Shown here in pieces: positions 8,921 through 16,979 of a stretch of 64,000 nt of DNA. This DNA is from Acidiphilium acidophilum (GTDB taxonomy: Bacteria; Pseudomonadota; Alphaproteobacteria; Acetobacterales; Acetobacteraceae): positions 36,378 to 100,377 of the forward strand of contig NZ_JAWXYB010000008.1 of the NCBI RefSeq assembly GCF_033842475.1, in the 5' to 3' direction. The position numbers and the translations under genes were made by a program. The notes under the pieces were generated by a model, which made no database searches, was not told the origin of the DNA, and saw nothing but the letters and a program-made list of their open reading frames with translations. The first letter of the stretch is position 1. Each line of letters begins with the position of its first letter.

Positions 8921-9130
8921 GGGTCTCCTCCTGGCAGCCATCCGATCCTCCAGAAACCAGACTGATTGCCGGGCAACCTTGGAATCGTGCACCGAGGAAC
9001 AAGGGTAGCCAGAAAATTCGAACGAAAAGAACCTGGATCAACCGATCCCGATTCCTTCCGAAAATCCAACCCGGCCCTCTCGATTCTCTTCAAACGATAG
9101 TTGCGGAATCAATATGAGGGGATCAATGAG

Positions 9131-9186
9131 ACCAGCAACAGCAACAGGGAAAATGCCGATACCAAAAAAATAAATGAGCGTTTCAT
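9131..9186 (-). pseudogene. Signal-peptide start of the small secreted protein (N-terminal part)
   Basis: ATG at 9186-9184 opens MKRSFIFLVSAFSLLLLLV, a basic start followed by a strongly hydrophobic stretch, ending at the IS4 target duplication ACCAGCAAC (9131-9139). It continues in frame at 871 leftwards as QISFADPAP. This reconstruction depends only on removing the IS and one copy of the duplication. No clear Shine-Dalgarno is seen in attctgggacaat upstream. Confidence 0.72.
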
Positions 9187-9382
9187 ATTGTCCCAGAATC
9201 ATCTATTATGGAAAGCGGTGGGAAGTCACGGGGAACATGGCATAATCCCGGCAGCGGGGCCGGGCGACGGGTAGTCGCAGGCGCGCCGGGGATTGGTCAA
9301 TGGGGATGGCGGGAGGTGCCCCATAGCTCTTTTGCTACTTTCCATAGCCGTCGCAGCAGGTCACAAGAACGCTCCCGAAACG

Positions 9383-9673
9383 TCACGTTGTCGATGATTG
9401 CCAGGTCGCTGAGCCGCGTGGTGCCGGAGCCCCCCGCAGCAATCCCTCCGTGCTCAAATCCTCGTCCAGATCGGGCCAATGGATGCCGTGTCCGGCTCCG
9501 GCCCGTTCCCAGTGGTTGCGTTGTTCTGGTGAGGCATTAAGCAGGCGCGGAAACCACGCAAGGGGCGCGGCGATGGTTCGTCCGTCCATCAAACCAACGA
9601 CCAGCTCGTCATCGGTCACAGAAACGGTGCGAACCCGAATATCCGGGGTTTCAGTTTCGGCCGAAGAAGCCAT
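9383..9673 (-). CDS. DUF2442-domain protein
   Basis: About 96 residues. The core VSVTDDELVVGLMDGRTIAAPL...FPRLLNASPEQR is the DUF2442 fold, in which a short beta sheet is followed by a helix. It overlaps the 3' end of the DUF4160 gene by 23 bases, and this order (DUF4160 then DUF2442) is a frequent gene pair in bacteria. The pair has been suggested to be toxin-antitoxin-like, but a biochemical activity is not settled. The C-terminal 15 residues look atypical (RGAPAPRGSATWQ). Confidence 0.75.
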   Translation of the reverse strand: MASSAETETPDIRVRTVSVTDDELVVGLMDGRTIAAPLAWFPRLLNASPEQRNHWERAGAGHGIHWPDLDEDLSTEGLLRGAPAPRGSATWQSSTT

Positions 9674-9890
9674 GCCAACCCTCCAAAAGCGTCTGTTGAT
9701 GATCGCGGGTCATTCGCAGGATGAGGCCGAGCTCTCGGGGTGAAAATCCGGCATTTGAAGCTATTCCCACAGGTTCAAGCCAGAGCTTCGCCGTTGCTTC
9801 GGCCCGGTCCACATGCACATGCGGTGGCTCGTTCGGTTCATGGCTGTAGAAGTAGAAGCGGTAGCCATCACGACGAAGAACTACCGGCAT
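9651..9890 (-). CDS. DUF4160-domain protein
   Basis: 79 residues with the family signature RDGYRFYFYSHEPNEPPHVHVDRA and then AKLWLEPV...SPRELGLI. The start ATG 9890 lies within the 3' end of the preceding small antitoxin-like gene, so the three genes form a coupled operon (antitoxin-like, DUF4160, DUF2442) read leftwards. The HVHV histidines could bind metal. The function is unknown; in several genomes this pair behaves as an accessory module on mobile DNA. Confidence 0.8.
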   Translation of the reverse strand: MPVVLRRDGYRFYFYSHEPNEPPHVHVDRAEATAKLWLEPVGIASNAGFSPRELGLILRMTRDHQQTLLEGWHGFFGRN

Positions 9891-10057
9891 TCAGGCTTGG
9901 GTAATTCGTCTTCGGTACCCCACAAGAGCAACCATTTCTGTACGTCCTCATAGGGAACGGTGCGACCGGCGTCCGCCGAGGTGAGGCTGCGTTTGACGAC
10001 GGCAACGAACGCCTCGGTGTCTGGCTCATCGGACATGTGGTTTGGGAGCAGGGTCAT
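9881..10057 (-). CDS. Short antitoxin-like protein (orphan)
   Basis: 58 residues from ATG 10057, preceded by AGAGGAATGAACTGA, which contains a good ribosome site; an internal ATG at 10036 is weaker. The tail GRTVPYEDVQKWLLLWGTED followed by ELPKP is the C-terminal toxin-neutralising segment typical of CopG/RHH-type antitoxins that partner ParE/RelE toxins. The N-terminal half is shorter than usual, so a complete ribbon-helix-helix is doubtful. No ParE/RelE gene follows; the DUF4160 gene takes the toxin's position with an overlap of ten bases. Confidence 0.6.
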   Translation of the reverse strand: MTLLPNHMSDEPDTEAFVAVVKRSLTSADAGRTVPYEDVQKWLLLWGTEDELPKPECR

Positions 10058-10075
10058 TCAGTTCATTCCTCTGGA

Positions 10076-10678
10076 TCAGAGTGTTCGATCGCTGGGTTCT
10101 GATGTCAAGCGAAACCGCGCCCGAATGATGGTCTGCCGGCTGGTTTGATACTCGCGGGCGAGCGCGGACACGGAACTGCCCGCATCGAGCCGGGCAACAA
10201 CCTGTCGTTTCTGCTCTTCGTTCAGGCTTGCCGGGCGACCGAGAGTCTTCCCCGTGCTTCGCGCGCGGCTCAATCCGGCCTGGGTACGCTCGACCAGAAG
10301 ATCGCGTTCGAATTCTGCGACGGCCGCGATCACCTGCATGGTCATCCGACCCGCCGAGCTGGTCAGGTCAACCCCACCCAGGGCGAGACAGTGAACCCGG
10401 ACGCCGATTGCCGCCAGCGCATCAACGGTGCTCCGAACATCCATGGCATTGCGACCGAGGCGATCGAGCTTGGTGACGACCAGAACGTCACCGGCTTCCA
10501 ATCGATCGACCAGGCGCCGGAATGCCGGTCGCTGCATCGCCGGCGCGCTGCCGGAAATCGTCTCGGTAATGGTCCGGCTCGATTGGACAGCGAAGCCCGC
10601 CGCCTTCACCTCGGCGACCTGGTTCTCGGTGGTCTGGCTGGTGGTGGAGACGCGAGTGTAGAGGAATGTGCGGGCCAT
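10076..10678 (-). CDS. Serine recombinase (resolvase/invertase family)
   Basis: 200 residues from ATG 10678 ([20 protein letters not shown]). The catalytic serine is in YTRVSTTSQ (about residue 11), with the resolvase motifs [33 protein letters not shown] and [22 protein letters not shown]-terminal helix-turn-helix ([19 protein letters not shown]) follows. It is of the short Tn3/Gin type. No cognate transposase adjoins it, so it may serve as a plasmid multimer resolvase or be left over from a lost Tn3 element. It is read in the same direction as the antitoxin-like operon 18 bases downstream. Confidence 0.9.
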   Translation of the reverse strand: MARTFLYTRVSTTSQTTENQVAEVKAAGFAVQSSRTITETISGSAPAMQRPAFRRLVDRLEAGDVLVVTKLDRLGRNAMDVRSTVDALAAIGVRVHCLALGGVDLTSSAGRMTMQVIAAVAEFERDLLVERTQAGLSRARSTGKTLGRPASLNEEQKRQVVARLDAGSSVSALAREYQTSRQTIIRARFRLTSEPSDRTL

Positions 10679-10744
10679 GATGGCATCAACTCGTCCGAAA
10701 GGGATGCCCAATAATCACCTATGTGCTGAACCACGTCAACCCTA

Positions 10745-10815
10745 TATTTTGGTCACGCATTTTCGTAGTGTCCGGAAACGTTCTATTTCGGTCATAGTTT
10801 CTGAAACATGCCATC
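10745..10815. promoter_or_regulatory. Possible resolvase binding region upstream of the serine recombinase
   Basis: Upstream of the resolvase start are the inverted repeats TTTCGTAGTGTCCGGAAA and GTTTCTGAAAC within about 50 bases. Resolvases usually bind paired inverted sites just upstream of their own gene. The match is suggestive only. Confidence 0.25.
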
Positions 10816-10956
10816 CTTTGGTTTGCCACGGGCCGGCCGGTGTTCCGAAAGTCTTGGGTTTCAATAACCAGAAAAGGAATAAGGCCCAAAGCACCGTATG
10901 CGACACAAGAAGCTCCGCTGCAAAGAAGGGGCGAGGCAAAGAATGCTTTTTACTGC

Positions 10957-11677
10957 TTATGCGATGCCAGGAACCAACAGATGGTTGATATGCTGAGCCC
11001 AATTTTTTGACATGGTCTCAAGGCTTAGCTCTGCACGCACCGATGATGCGCAGCCAGGCAAACCATTGCGCAGCGCCTCTCGTACTAAACGACGAAACGT
11101 CGCTGGTTCATCGGCAATATAAACACCACGGTTTAGCGCATCCCTAACTATAGGACCATAACCGTCGATAGCATGCCGAGTGGAGATAACAGGGAGACCG
11201 CTAGCGATCGCATCTGCAGTCTTTAATTTCGAGCCAGCACCAAATTCGACCGGCACGATGACACAGTGCGCCGCTGAGAAAAACTCGCTTTTCTCACTTT
11301 CATTAAGATATCCTATGATGCGAGTGCGTTTCTCGTTGATACTAATGAAATTTTGAAATCGCTCATCCTCTTGTACCGCACTGCCAAGCGCGCCAGCAAT
11401 CCAAATCTGCTCATTTTGTGCAAGAAAACCAAGTCCCTCCGGAAATATGCTAAAGAAGCCTTCCACGTTGGGCCAATAGGCACTACCCATCAATGCTGCA
11501 TAACGACACGCCGTCGCATTAGTTTCCGCCGTAAAACGGGAGAATGGACGTACGCTTATTCTTGATGACGCTAAATCCGAGACCGCCGGAAGATAAATTA
11601 CATGCCGGCCGCTGGTGCGTTCAATTTCGTCCGCCTCGACATCGGAGATCGAAAGTACCAAATCGGCTGTTCGAGCT
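10957..11677 (-). pseudogene. Glycosyltransferase (GT4-like), N-terminally truncated by IS4 copy 2
   Basis: About 240 residues remain, from the IS junction at 11677 to a stop at 10957. SGRHVIYLPAVSD suggests the sugar-nucleotide-binding half of a GT-B enzyme, FGAGSKLKTADAIASGLPVI is the typical donor-binding motif with a glutamate-like position near AGSK, and STRHAIDGYG follows. The intact enzyme would be about 380-400 residues, so the acceptor-binding half is missing and has not been found elsewhere in the window. Codon use is more AT-rich than the surroundings. It probably came from a polysaccharide locus. Confidence 0.8.
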
Positions 11678-11767
11678 CTCAGGACTCCCCTCATTCCTAT
11701 ATCGTACCGAAGGTTCCATTGAAAACTGACTGTTGAGCGAGGTTTTGGGCGAAGTTTTCGATCAATG

Positions 11768-13120
11768 GATTGAGCAACCTGATGTCTGGAAAATAGGGCG
11801 AGCGGGGGTCAGGCATCCTGGTAGTCCCACTTGATGTAGCCCTTGGTGTCGGCGGCCCATTTTTCATCGATTTCGACGAGGACGGCGCTGACGAGGCGTT
11901 CGAGGGAGGCTTCGTTGGGGAAGACCCTGATTTTGGTGGTGCGGCGTTTGAGTTCCTGCTGGATGCCGCGTTCCATGGGGTTGGAAGTGCGAAGCCGGCG
12001 CTGGTGGGGTTCTGGCAGTGTGAAGACGGTGAGGCCTTCGGGGATATTTCGTTCGAGCCAATCGGCGAGCTTTGGTGCGGTGTCGCGATAGGCATTGACG
12101 AGGGTTGTGAGAGCGATCTGGGCAGCGGCGAGGGAATTTGCGTTCCAGACGGTCCGGAGTTCTGCGCCGATGCGTTTGCGGATGGCGTGGTTGGGGGCGT
12201 GGTGGATGGCGTTTTGGGCGAGGTGGAACTGGCATCGTTGCCAGTGTGCGGCGCCGAAGACGGCGCGGCGTGCGGCGTGCAATCCGGCATGGTCATCGGA
12301 GACGATGAATTCGACGCCTCGCAGGCCACGCTGATGGAGGCTTTCGAGGAAGGCACGCCAATGGACTTCGGCCTCGGAAAGGGCGACCGAGACGCCGAGG
12401 ACACGGCGGCGTTCATCGGGTCCGATGCCGATGGCCGAGAGCACGGCGGCATCGCGGACGACGCCATTATCGCGCATTTTTTCATATCTGGCGTCGAGGA
12501 TGAGGTAGCGGATCTCGGCGAGGGGTCGGGTGCGCCAGGCGGCGAGTTCGTCATCGAGCAGCTTGCTGGCGCGGCTGACCTGAGCGGAGGAGAGGCTTTC
12601 GATGCCGAATTCGCGCATGACGGCCTCGACGTCGCGGGTGGAGACGCCTTTGATGTACATTTCGGCGACGGCGACCATGACGGCGCGGACCGAGCGTCGG
12701 CCGCGTTCGAGGGACTGTGGGTAGAAGGGTTCGCCCACGTGACCGGCGGTTTTGGGGACATCGACGGTGATCGACCCGGCCGGGGTATCGATCCGCTTGG
12801 GCTTGTAGCCATTGGCGTAACCCTGACGATCGGGGTTGCGCTCGTAGTGACTGGCGTGGAGGAAGCGTTCGCGCTCGATCTGCATGGCGAGTTCGAAGGT
12901 CCTGGCAAATACCGTGGCGATATCGCCTGCGCCGTTTTCGATCAGATGTTCCAAAAGTGCCTCGATAATCGTATCCTTTTTGGCGTCCATTCATCGGTCT
13001 CCATGTTGGTGTGAACAACTGCATGGAATACCAGAATGAACAGCCCTTGCCGGGGCATGCCCCGGCAAGGGCACCAACTCCCAACCCAAAATGAATTTCC
13101 AGACGTCAGGTTACACCACC
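11768..13120 (-). mobile_element. IS256-family insertion sequence, copy A
   Basis: 1,353 bp, flanked by the 8-bp target duplication GATCAATG (11760-11767 and 13121-13128). The inverted termini are GATTGAGCAACCTGATGTCT and GGTGGTGTAACCTGACGTCT, sharing the core AACCTGA-x-GTCTGG. A short palindrome, ttgccggggcatgccccggcaa, lies about 60 bases inside the right end. It is the same length as copy B at 30235-31587. Confidence 0.93.
11809..12990 (-). CDS. IS256-family transposase, copy A
   Basis: 393 residues of the mutator-type DDE superfamily. The catalytic region includes RYLILDARYEK (first Asp, about residue 165), VEFIVSDDHAGLHAA (second Asp, about residue 230) and, near the C-terminus, TSNPMERGIQQELKRRT with the catalytic Glu (about residue 333). 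The N-terminal 100 residues contain a zinc-like/helix-turn-helix segment that binds the ends. The gene appears intact. Antisense frames of 336 residues are shadows created by its codon pattern. Confidence 0.95.
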   Translation of the reverse strand: MDAKKDTIIEALLEHLIENGAGDIATVFARTFELAMQIERERFLHASHYERNPDRQGYANGYKPKRIDTPAGSITVDVPKTAGHVGEPFYPQSLERGRRSVRAVMVAVAEMYIKGVSTRDVEAVMREFGIESLSSAQVSRASKLLDDELAAWRTRPLAEIRYLILDARYEKMRDNGVVRDAAVLSAIGIGPDERRRVLGVSVALSEAEVHWRAFLESLHQRGLRGVEFIVSDDHAGLHAARRAVFGAAHWQRCQFHLAQNAIHHAPNHAIRKRIGAELRTVWNANSLAAAQIALTTLVNAYRDTAPKLADWLERNIPEGLTVFTLPEPHQRRLRTSNPMERGIQQELKRRTTKIRVFPNEASLERLVSAVLVEIDEKWAADTKGYIKWDYQDA

Positions 13121-14407
13121 GATCAATGGGCGGAGGCGATGCTCTGGCATATTGGGGATGAGTTCGTAGAGCATGCATCCTTGCCGGAAGAGTGAGTGGG
13201 TCCGCCGCTTTGAGGTATTGGATTTGAGGTGCCTGTCGTAGCCGAGAGCTTCTCCGGTGGCACCGAGCAGAGTGAGCAGGGCGACAGCGAAGGCATTGAG
13301 CAGCCACAGGCGATCGCGCCGCTCCGGGGTGCTGACGTGGAGGGCGCCCATCCCCATGCCGAAGCGCAAATTTTTGGTGTCGCGGAACCCCGGTTCGATG
13401 GTCCAGCGTTTCGCGTAGAGATTGATCAGTTGGCGCGCGGTATCATCGGTGGTGCTCGCGGCCAGGCACCACGGTTCCTTCATACCTTTGTCCTGCACGC
13501 AAACCACCGTGCCGACGGTGAACCGTTCGGCGGTGACCGCGGCTGCGCGGAGTGTTCTGGCGCGTCCGGCGGCCATCACCCACTCAGCGGCTGGTCTGGC
13601 CTCACCGCTCGCCGCGGTGACCAGGATATTGCCGCGAAAGCGGATCACGTAGTCGAACTTCAACTCCTCCGTCAGCACCCGGTAGAGCTTATGATCGCCG
13701 AACCCACGATCGGCGACGATGCAGACGCGTGTCTCGGCCGGCACGATTTCCGCCAGCGCGACCAGCAGTCGGTATTCCTCTTCATTGCGCCGGTTCTTCA
13801 GATTGGCCTTATCGACCGTATGCCAGATCAGCGGCGTCGCACGGCCGTGCGAACTCAGCAGTGAGAGCATCAAGGTCGCCTGACCATCAGGGTCGAATTC
13901 GGTCCAATCCATCGCGACAACGATACGCTCACGCGCACCAATCACGAACGATACCCACCGCCGCAGCACGACGTCCAGATCAATCCCGGGGTTCGAGAGC
14001 ATGCGATCGACCTGCTTGATCGCATGCTTGGTCAGTCGCCCACGTGCCAGAGCCAGCCCCTGGCCAATCGCCCCAATCGCCAGCGATGCGGTCTCGATGA
14101 CCCCCAGCGTTGCTCCTGCCAGGGACAGGATCCGCTTGGCATGCAGGTCCTCCCCCAGCAAACCTTCCAGAAAGCGCTGAACATCGTCAAACGACATGGG
14201 TCTCCTCCTGGCAGCCATCCGATCCTCCAGAAACCAGACTGATTGCCGGGCAACCTTGGAATCGTGCACCGAGGAACAAGGGTAGCCAGAAAATTCGAAC
14301 GAAAAGAACCTGGATCAACCGATCCCGATTCCTTCCGAAAATCCAACCCGGCCCTCTCGATTCTCTTCAAACGATAGTTGCGGAATCAATATGAGGGGAT
14401 CAATGAG

Positions 14408-14626
14408 GCTGCCCCCCTCAACCGGGGTCGCCGGCTTACTGACAAGATTATCTTATTGTTCCACGAATCCTGTGATCAAGGCCAATACGATGTCGCTAAG
14501 CAATTGCTTGCCATTGCCGACGAACTCTTGAAAAAACCATATAAGAAACTGGAAGAACCTAATCGTCGAAAATCGATCGAGAGCCTGGTAGCGGCCTATG
14601 AACGCTTATGGCATCTGATCCATTGA
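14408..14626 (+). pseudogene. Conserved small helical protein, truncated by IS4 copy 2
   Basis: About 72 native residues remain (LTDKIILLFHESCDQGQYDV...LVAAYERLWHLIH), a mostly helical protein. The reading frame can start at an ATG inside the IS (14378), so a hybrid protein of 82 residues is possible. The motif of a lysine-rich helix followed by CDQG-x-Y-x-VAKQLL is seen in a family of small alphaproteobacterial proteins of unknown function. The native N-terminus was lost with the left flank of the IS, fitting the absence of a target duplication. Confidence 0.5.
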
Positions 14627-14831
14627 AGACAACTTAAGCGTGAACATCCGGTCTGACTTTCGGTCCCCACACTTTTGAGAGTTTTGGGATCTGGTTTTAC
14701 CGTAGGAGTTTCGTCCTCTCCGCGCACACGCCCCAAAAATCCGGCGCGATTCTGTTAATCAAATTTCATTAGCAAAGCCACCAACACCCTCACAGTCGGG
14801 TTCTGTATCGAAGCGCTTCGTGAGGCGCTAG
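14627..14831. other. Non-coding spacer left of the palindromic element
   Basis: About 200 bases with no supported gene and no convincing terminator. It borders the long inverted repeat at 14832. Confidence 0.4.
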
Positions 14832-15371
14832 TTGTAGCTGCGCGACTTTATCCGCAGGCATGCGCGATTTCATCGGCCATTTCTGCTCAAATTATCTGAT
14901 CGCAGACCGCTTGCCGTGCGCAGATTAGGTGCATCCATGCCCAAATTAACTGATCGGTGCGCGACATCAACCGCCCATGCGCAAAAATCGTGACACAACA
15001 TTAGCCGTTTGATCTCATTGAGATTTCCTGATTTAGTCGATCACGTCGGTCGGATCTGGAATGGGTATGAGAGCCATCTGGTTTGTCTCGAAAGGTTCTA
15101 TACGTCCGAGCTATGATGCCTCAGAACGATGAAAACGATCCTATTGGGGCGGAAAAACTGTCTCAGCCGACCGTACCGCTGGGGTAGACTTGAACGGGGC
15201 AGCCTGGGATCACGAATTATGAACATGACCCTCTGATGTCGTGCACCGATCAGTTAATTTGCGCATGGAGGCACTTAATCTGCGCACGGCAAACGGTCTG
15301 CGATCACTTAATTTAAGCAGAAATCACCGATGAAATCGCGCATGGCTGCGGATAAAGTCGCGCAGCTACAA
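14832..15371. repeat. MITE-like 540-bp palindromic element with 129-bp inverted arms
   Basis: Arms 14832-14960 and 15243-15371 are inverted copies that I could align over their full 129 bases with only scattered mismatches. The 282-bp centre holds no ORF. Each arm contains a series of related boxes, e.g. CAAATTAACTGATCGG, GCGCAGATTAGGTGC, CAAATTATCTGATCGCAG and GCGATTTCATCGG, spaced about 22-32 bases. Arrays of this kind at both ends are expected of a transposase or tyrosine recombinase substrate, so this is probably a non-autonomous mobile element. No target duplication was recognised. Confidence 0.65.
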
Positions 15372-15427
15372 TTATAGAGCAAACCGTGAGTGTAGGGTCG
15401 AACTCGATCGTCGTGTAACCCGGCCAA

Positions 15428-15745
15428 TTACGCGACGGTGGCAAGCCCATGTTTGGCAACGAGTGAGAGCAGTTTGAGAGATGCGCCTTGCGGATGCTTC
15501 TCGCCCCGTTCCCACTGACTGATGAGACCGGTGGTGACATTGAGATAGCGCGCGAATACGGCCTGGCTCGCCCCCTCACGTTCCCGCAAGCTCCGGATTT
15601 CCTCGGGGGCGAGTGGGCGCACCGGCGTCAGGCACGCTTCATCAAACTTCCGCATCGTCTGCTTATCCATGAGGCCGGCCGCGTGCAGCCCCTCGGCTGT
15701 TTCGTGGATCGAGGCCATCACCGGGCTACGATACTGCTTCGTCAT
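15428..15745 (-). CDS. HigA/NadS-type antitoxin and transcriptional regulator
   Basis: 105 residues. The C-terminal two thirds is a Cro/C1-type helix-turn-helix: RSLREREGASQAVFARYLNVTT as the recognition unit, then ISQWERGEKHPQGASLKLL. The N-terminus (YRSPVMASIHETAEGLHAAGLMDK) is the NadS-family extension. It overlaps the toxin gene by about 20 bases and is translated after it, the toxin-first order typical of HigBA. It should neutralise the toxin and repress the operon. Confidence 0.9.
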   Translation of the reverse strand: MTKQYRSPVMASIHETAEGLHAAGLMDKQTMRKFDEACLTPVRPLAPEEIRSLREREGASQAVFARYLNVTTGLISQWERGEKHPQGASLKLLSLVAKHGLATVA

Positions 15746-16112
15746 TGCACATCACCTCCATTAGGGTGCCGTTTGCTATCGCCCTTGCCAGGGCATCATC
15801 GTCGTAGTTCATCATTTCGACCGCGAGCATCTTGAACGCGGCGAGTTCGTCATCCCGAATGTTGTCCTGTTCGTTCTTGGCAAAGCCGTGAACAAAAAAC
15901 GCCTTCTCTCGCACGCGGAACAGGACGATCGTACGAAAGCCTCCCGATTTGCCGCCGCCTTGCCGGGCGATCCGCTGTTTGACGACACCACCGCCCAGGT
16001 CGGCATCGACCAGGCCCCGGGAAACGTCGGAAATCGCCGCGCAAAGAACCATATCCGTAATCCGGGCTTTTCGGGCAAACCTCACGAACGCCTTGTTTTT
16101 GAATACGCGCAT
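15726..16112 (-). CDS. RelE/HigB-family toxin
   Basis: 128 residues from ATG 16112 (MRVFKNKAFVRFARKARI); a longer frame to 16151 lacks support. The core RQGGGKSGGFRTIVLFRVREKAFFVHGFAKNEQDNI is the PF06296-type RelE fold, a ribosome-dependent mRNA interferase. The tail (EMMNYDDDALARAIANGTL) is longer than usual and continues into the antitoxin start. It is the first gene of a two-gene toxin-antitoxin operon, consistent with a plasmid stability function. Confidence 0.9.
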   Translation of the reverse strand: MRVFKNKAFVRFARKARITDMVLCAAISDVSRGLVDADLGGGVVKQRIARQGGGKSGGFRTIVLFRVREKAFFVHGFAKNEQDNIRDDELAAFKMLAVEMMNYDDDALARAIANGTLMEVMCNDEAVS

Positions 16113-16520
16113 CGCCCCGCCTGCCCTTAACCCAGAATCGCAGTAGAACAATTTATAGCACCAGGTATTATAGAAAACAATGAGCCTCTACCGGCTGGCC
16201 CCCTTGGAAAGGCGACAGGACGGTGAACGGATCACCTGAACGATTCACCCCGCGAAGCGGAGAATCGCAGGGCCGAGCGATAGCCCCCGGCCATGATCAG
16301 AAACCGGCGGAGACGAATCCAATATTCGAGAACCGTTTGGTCCAGATTACCGAATAGGTGGTCTCCGCCGCGCCAGACTGCGTACCATCTCTGTGCGCCC
16401 CCGTTCGCACTCACGTCAGGCGCCATCTCTGGGGCCGAAATAGCAAGCCGGCCGGTCTTGAATTGACCGGCCGAGCATCAAATTTCCGTCGCCGATCCTT
16501 GAGGCCAGGTCACTCAAGTG
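16113..16520. other. Intergenic region between toxin gene and mucR-like gene
   Basis: About 400 bases. It must hold the promoter of the toxin-antitoxin operon near 16140-16190 (AT-rich ttatagcaccaggtattat). A 64-codon frame on the minus strand has no ribosome site or family and is not called. A hairpin near 16449 is listed separately. Nothing else is recognised. Confidence 0.4.
16449..16473 (-). terminator. Candidate hairpin terminator of the mucR-like gene
   Basis: CGGCCGGTC-ttgaatt-GACCGGCCG is a perfect 9-bp stem with a 7-base loop, 48 bases past the mucR-like stop. On the minus strand it is followed only by a weak T-containing stretch, so termination is plausible rather than certain. Confidence 0.4.
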
Positions 16521-16979
16521 TCAGGCGGCTTTCTTCTTTCGCAAGGCGGCGGCTGCTGGTGAGGGAGGGGCTTCAGGGACGGGTTTGGTACCGAGGCCGA
16601 TTTTCTTGGCGAGGGCCGACCGCGTCGCGGCATAGGCTGGTGCGACCATCGGATATTCAGCTGGGAGTTGCCAACGCTCGCGATACTGTTCTGGCGTCAT
16701 GTTAAAAGATGACTTGAGGTGGCGCCGAAGCATTTTCAGTTTTTTGCCATCTTCAAGACAGATGATATAGTCGTTGAAGACTGATTTTTTGGGATTGACC
16801 GCGGGTTCTGGCGGTACTTGGGCTTCGGTTTCTTGCGTTTCAACACCGCCCAGGCTTTGATATACGTCATGTATGAGGGTTGGCAGCATGTCGGCGGGCA
16901 CAGAGTTATGCGAGACATGGGCAACAACAATTTGAGTTGTCAGTTGCAGCAGCAGTTGGTTTTCGGTCATATCAACCAT
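16521..16979 (-). CDS. MucR/Ros-family transcriptional regulator
   Basis: 152 residues from ATG 16979 (MVDMTENQLLLQLTTQIV); a longer frame starting at 17033 lacks a ribosome site. The prokaryotic zinc-finger core is recognisable as DYIICLEDGKKLKMLRRHLK followed by SSFNMTPEQYRERWQLP. MucR proteins bind AT-rich DNA and silence horizontally acquired genes in Alphaproteobacteria. The C-terminal alanine/lysine-rich tail (AAAALRKKKAA) is typical. A plasmid-borne copy may tune expression of the element or host surface genes. The upstream region is AT-rich and could hold an autoregulated promoter. Confidence 0.85.
   Translation of the reverse strand: MVDMTENQLLLQLTTQIVVAHVSHNSVPADMLPTLIHDVYQSLGGVETQETEAQVPPEPAVNPKKSVFNDYIICLEDGKKLKMLRRHLKSSFNMTPEQYRERWQLPAEYPMVAPAYAATRSALAKKIGLGTKPVPEAPPSPAAAALRKKKAA

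Larger units (their letters stand above)
880..9130 (-). mobile_element. IS4-family insertion sequence, copy 1, interrupted by a 6.9-kb transposon
   Basis: The left end CTCAGGACTCCCCTCATTCC and the reverse complement of the right end (CTCATTGATCCCCTCATATT) are imperfect inverted repeats sharing CTCA and TCCCCTCAT. A perfect 9-bp direct repeat ACCAGCAAC lies just outside at 871-879 and 9131-9139, as expected for IS4-type insertion. The coding content, read on the minus strand, is one DDE transposase broken into 8108-8920 and 899-1228. A second copy of the same IS is at 11678-14407, which fixes the ends and the unbroken sequence. Confidence 0.9.
11697..14197 (-). pseudogene. IS4-family transposase, copy 2, split near its C-terminus by IS256 copy A
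   Basis: It starts at ATG 14197 (MSFDDVQRF, AGGAGG upstream) and is uninterrupted to LRPLI at about 13129, so all DDE residues are present: VAMDWTEF, CIVADRGFGD and YAKRWTIEPGFRDTK. The last 20 residues (ENFAQNL...NGTFGTI) are displaced to 11697-11759 by IS256 copy A, and the reading frame now ends in a few foreign residues. Because the catalytic core survives, residual activity cannot be excluded. It is otherwise the same protein as copy 1. Confidence 0.88.
11678..14407 (-). mobile_element. IS4-family insertion sequence, copy 2, interrupted by IS256 copy A
   Basis: It has the same ends as copy 1 (CTCAGGACTCC at 11678 and ...ATCAATGAG at 14407). Removing IS256 copy A gives an intact IS of about 1.37 kb. 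Unlike copy 1, there is no target duplication: the left flank ends gttcgagct and the right flank begins gctgccccc. That suggests one side was exchanged by recombination or deletion after insertion. Confidence 0.88.

Noticed and set aside
10742..11002. 86-codon minus-strand frame between resolvase and glycosyltransferase
   Set aside because: Overlaps the glycosyltransferase end and shows no recognisable motif.
12004..13014. 336-codon frame antisense to the IS256 transposase (also at 30471-31481 and 36220-37230)
   Set aside because: It mirrors the codon pattern of the high-GC transposase on the opposite strand, recurs with each IS copy and has no family motifs.
880..14407. Composite transposon bounded by the two IS4 copies
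   Set aside because: Copy 1 has its own 9-bp duplication on both sides, which is the mark of a single insertion and not of a composite end; copy 2 lacks any duplication.
16232..16426. 64-codon minus-strand frame
   Set aside because: No ribosome site, no recognisable domain and overlaps a likely regulatory spacer.
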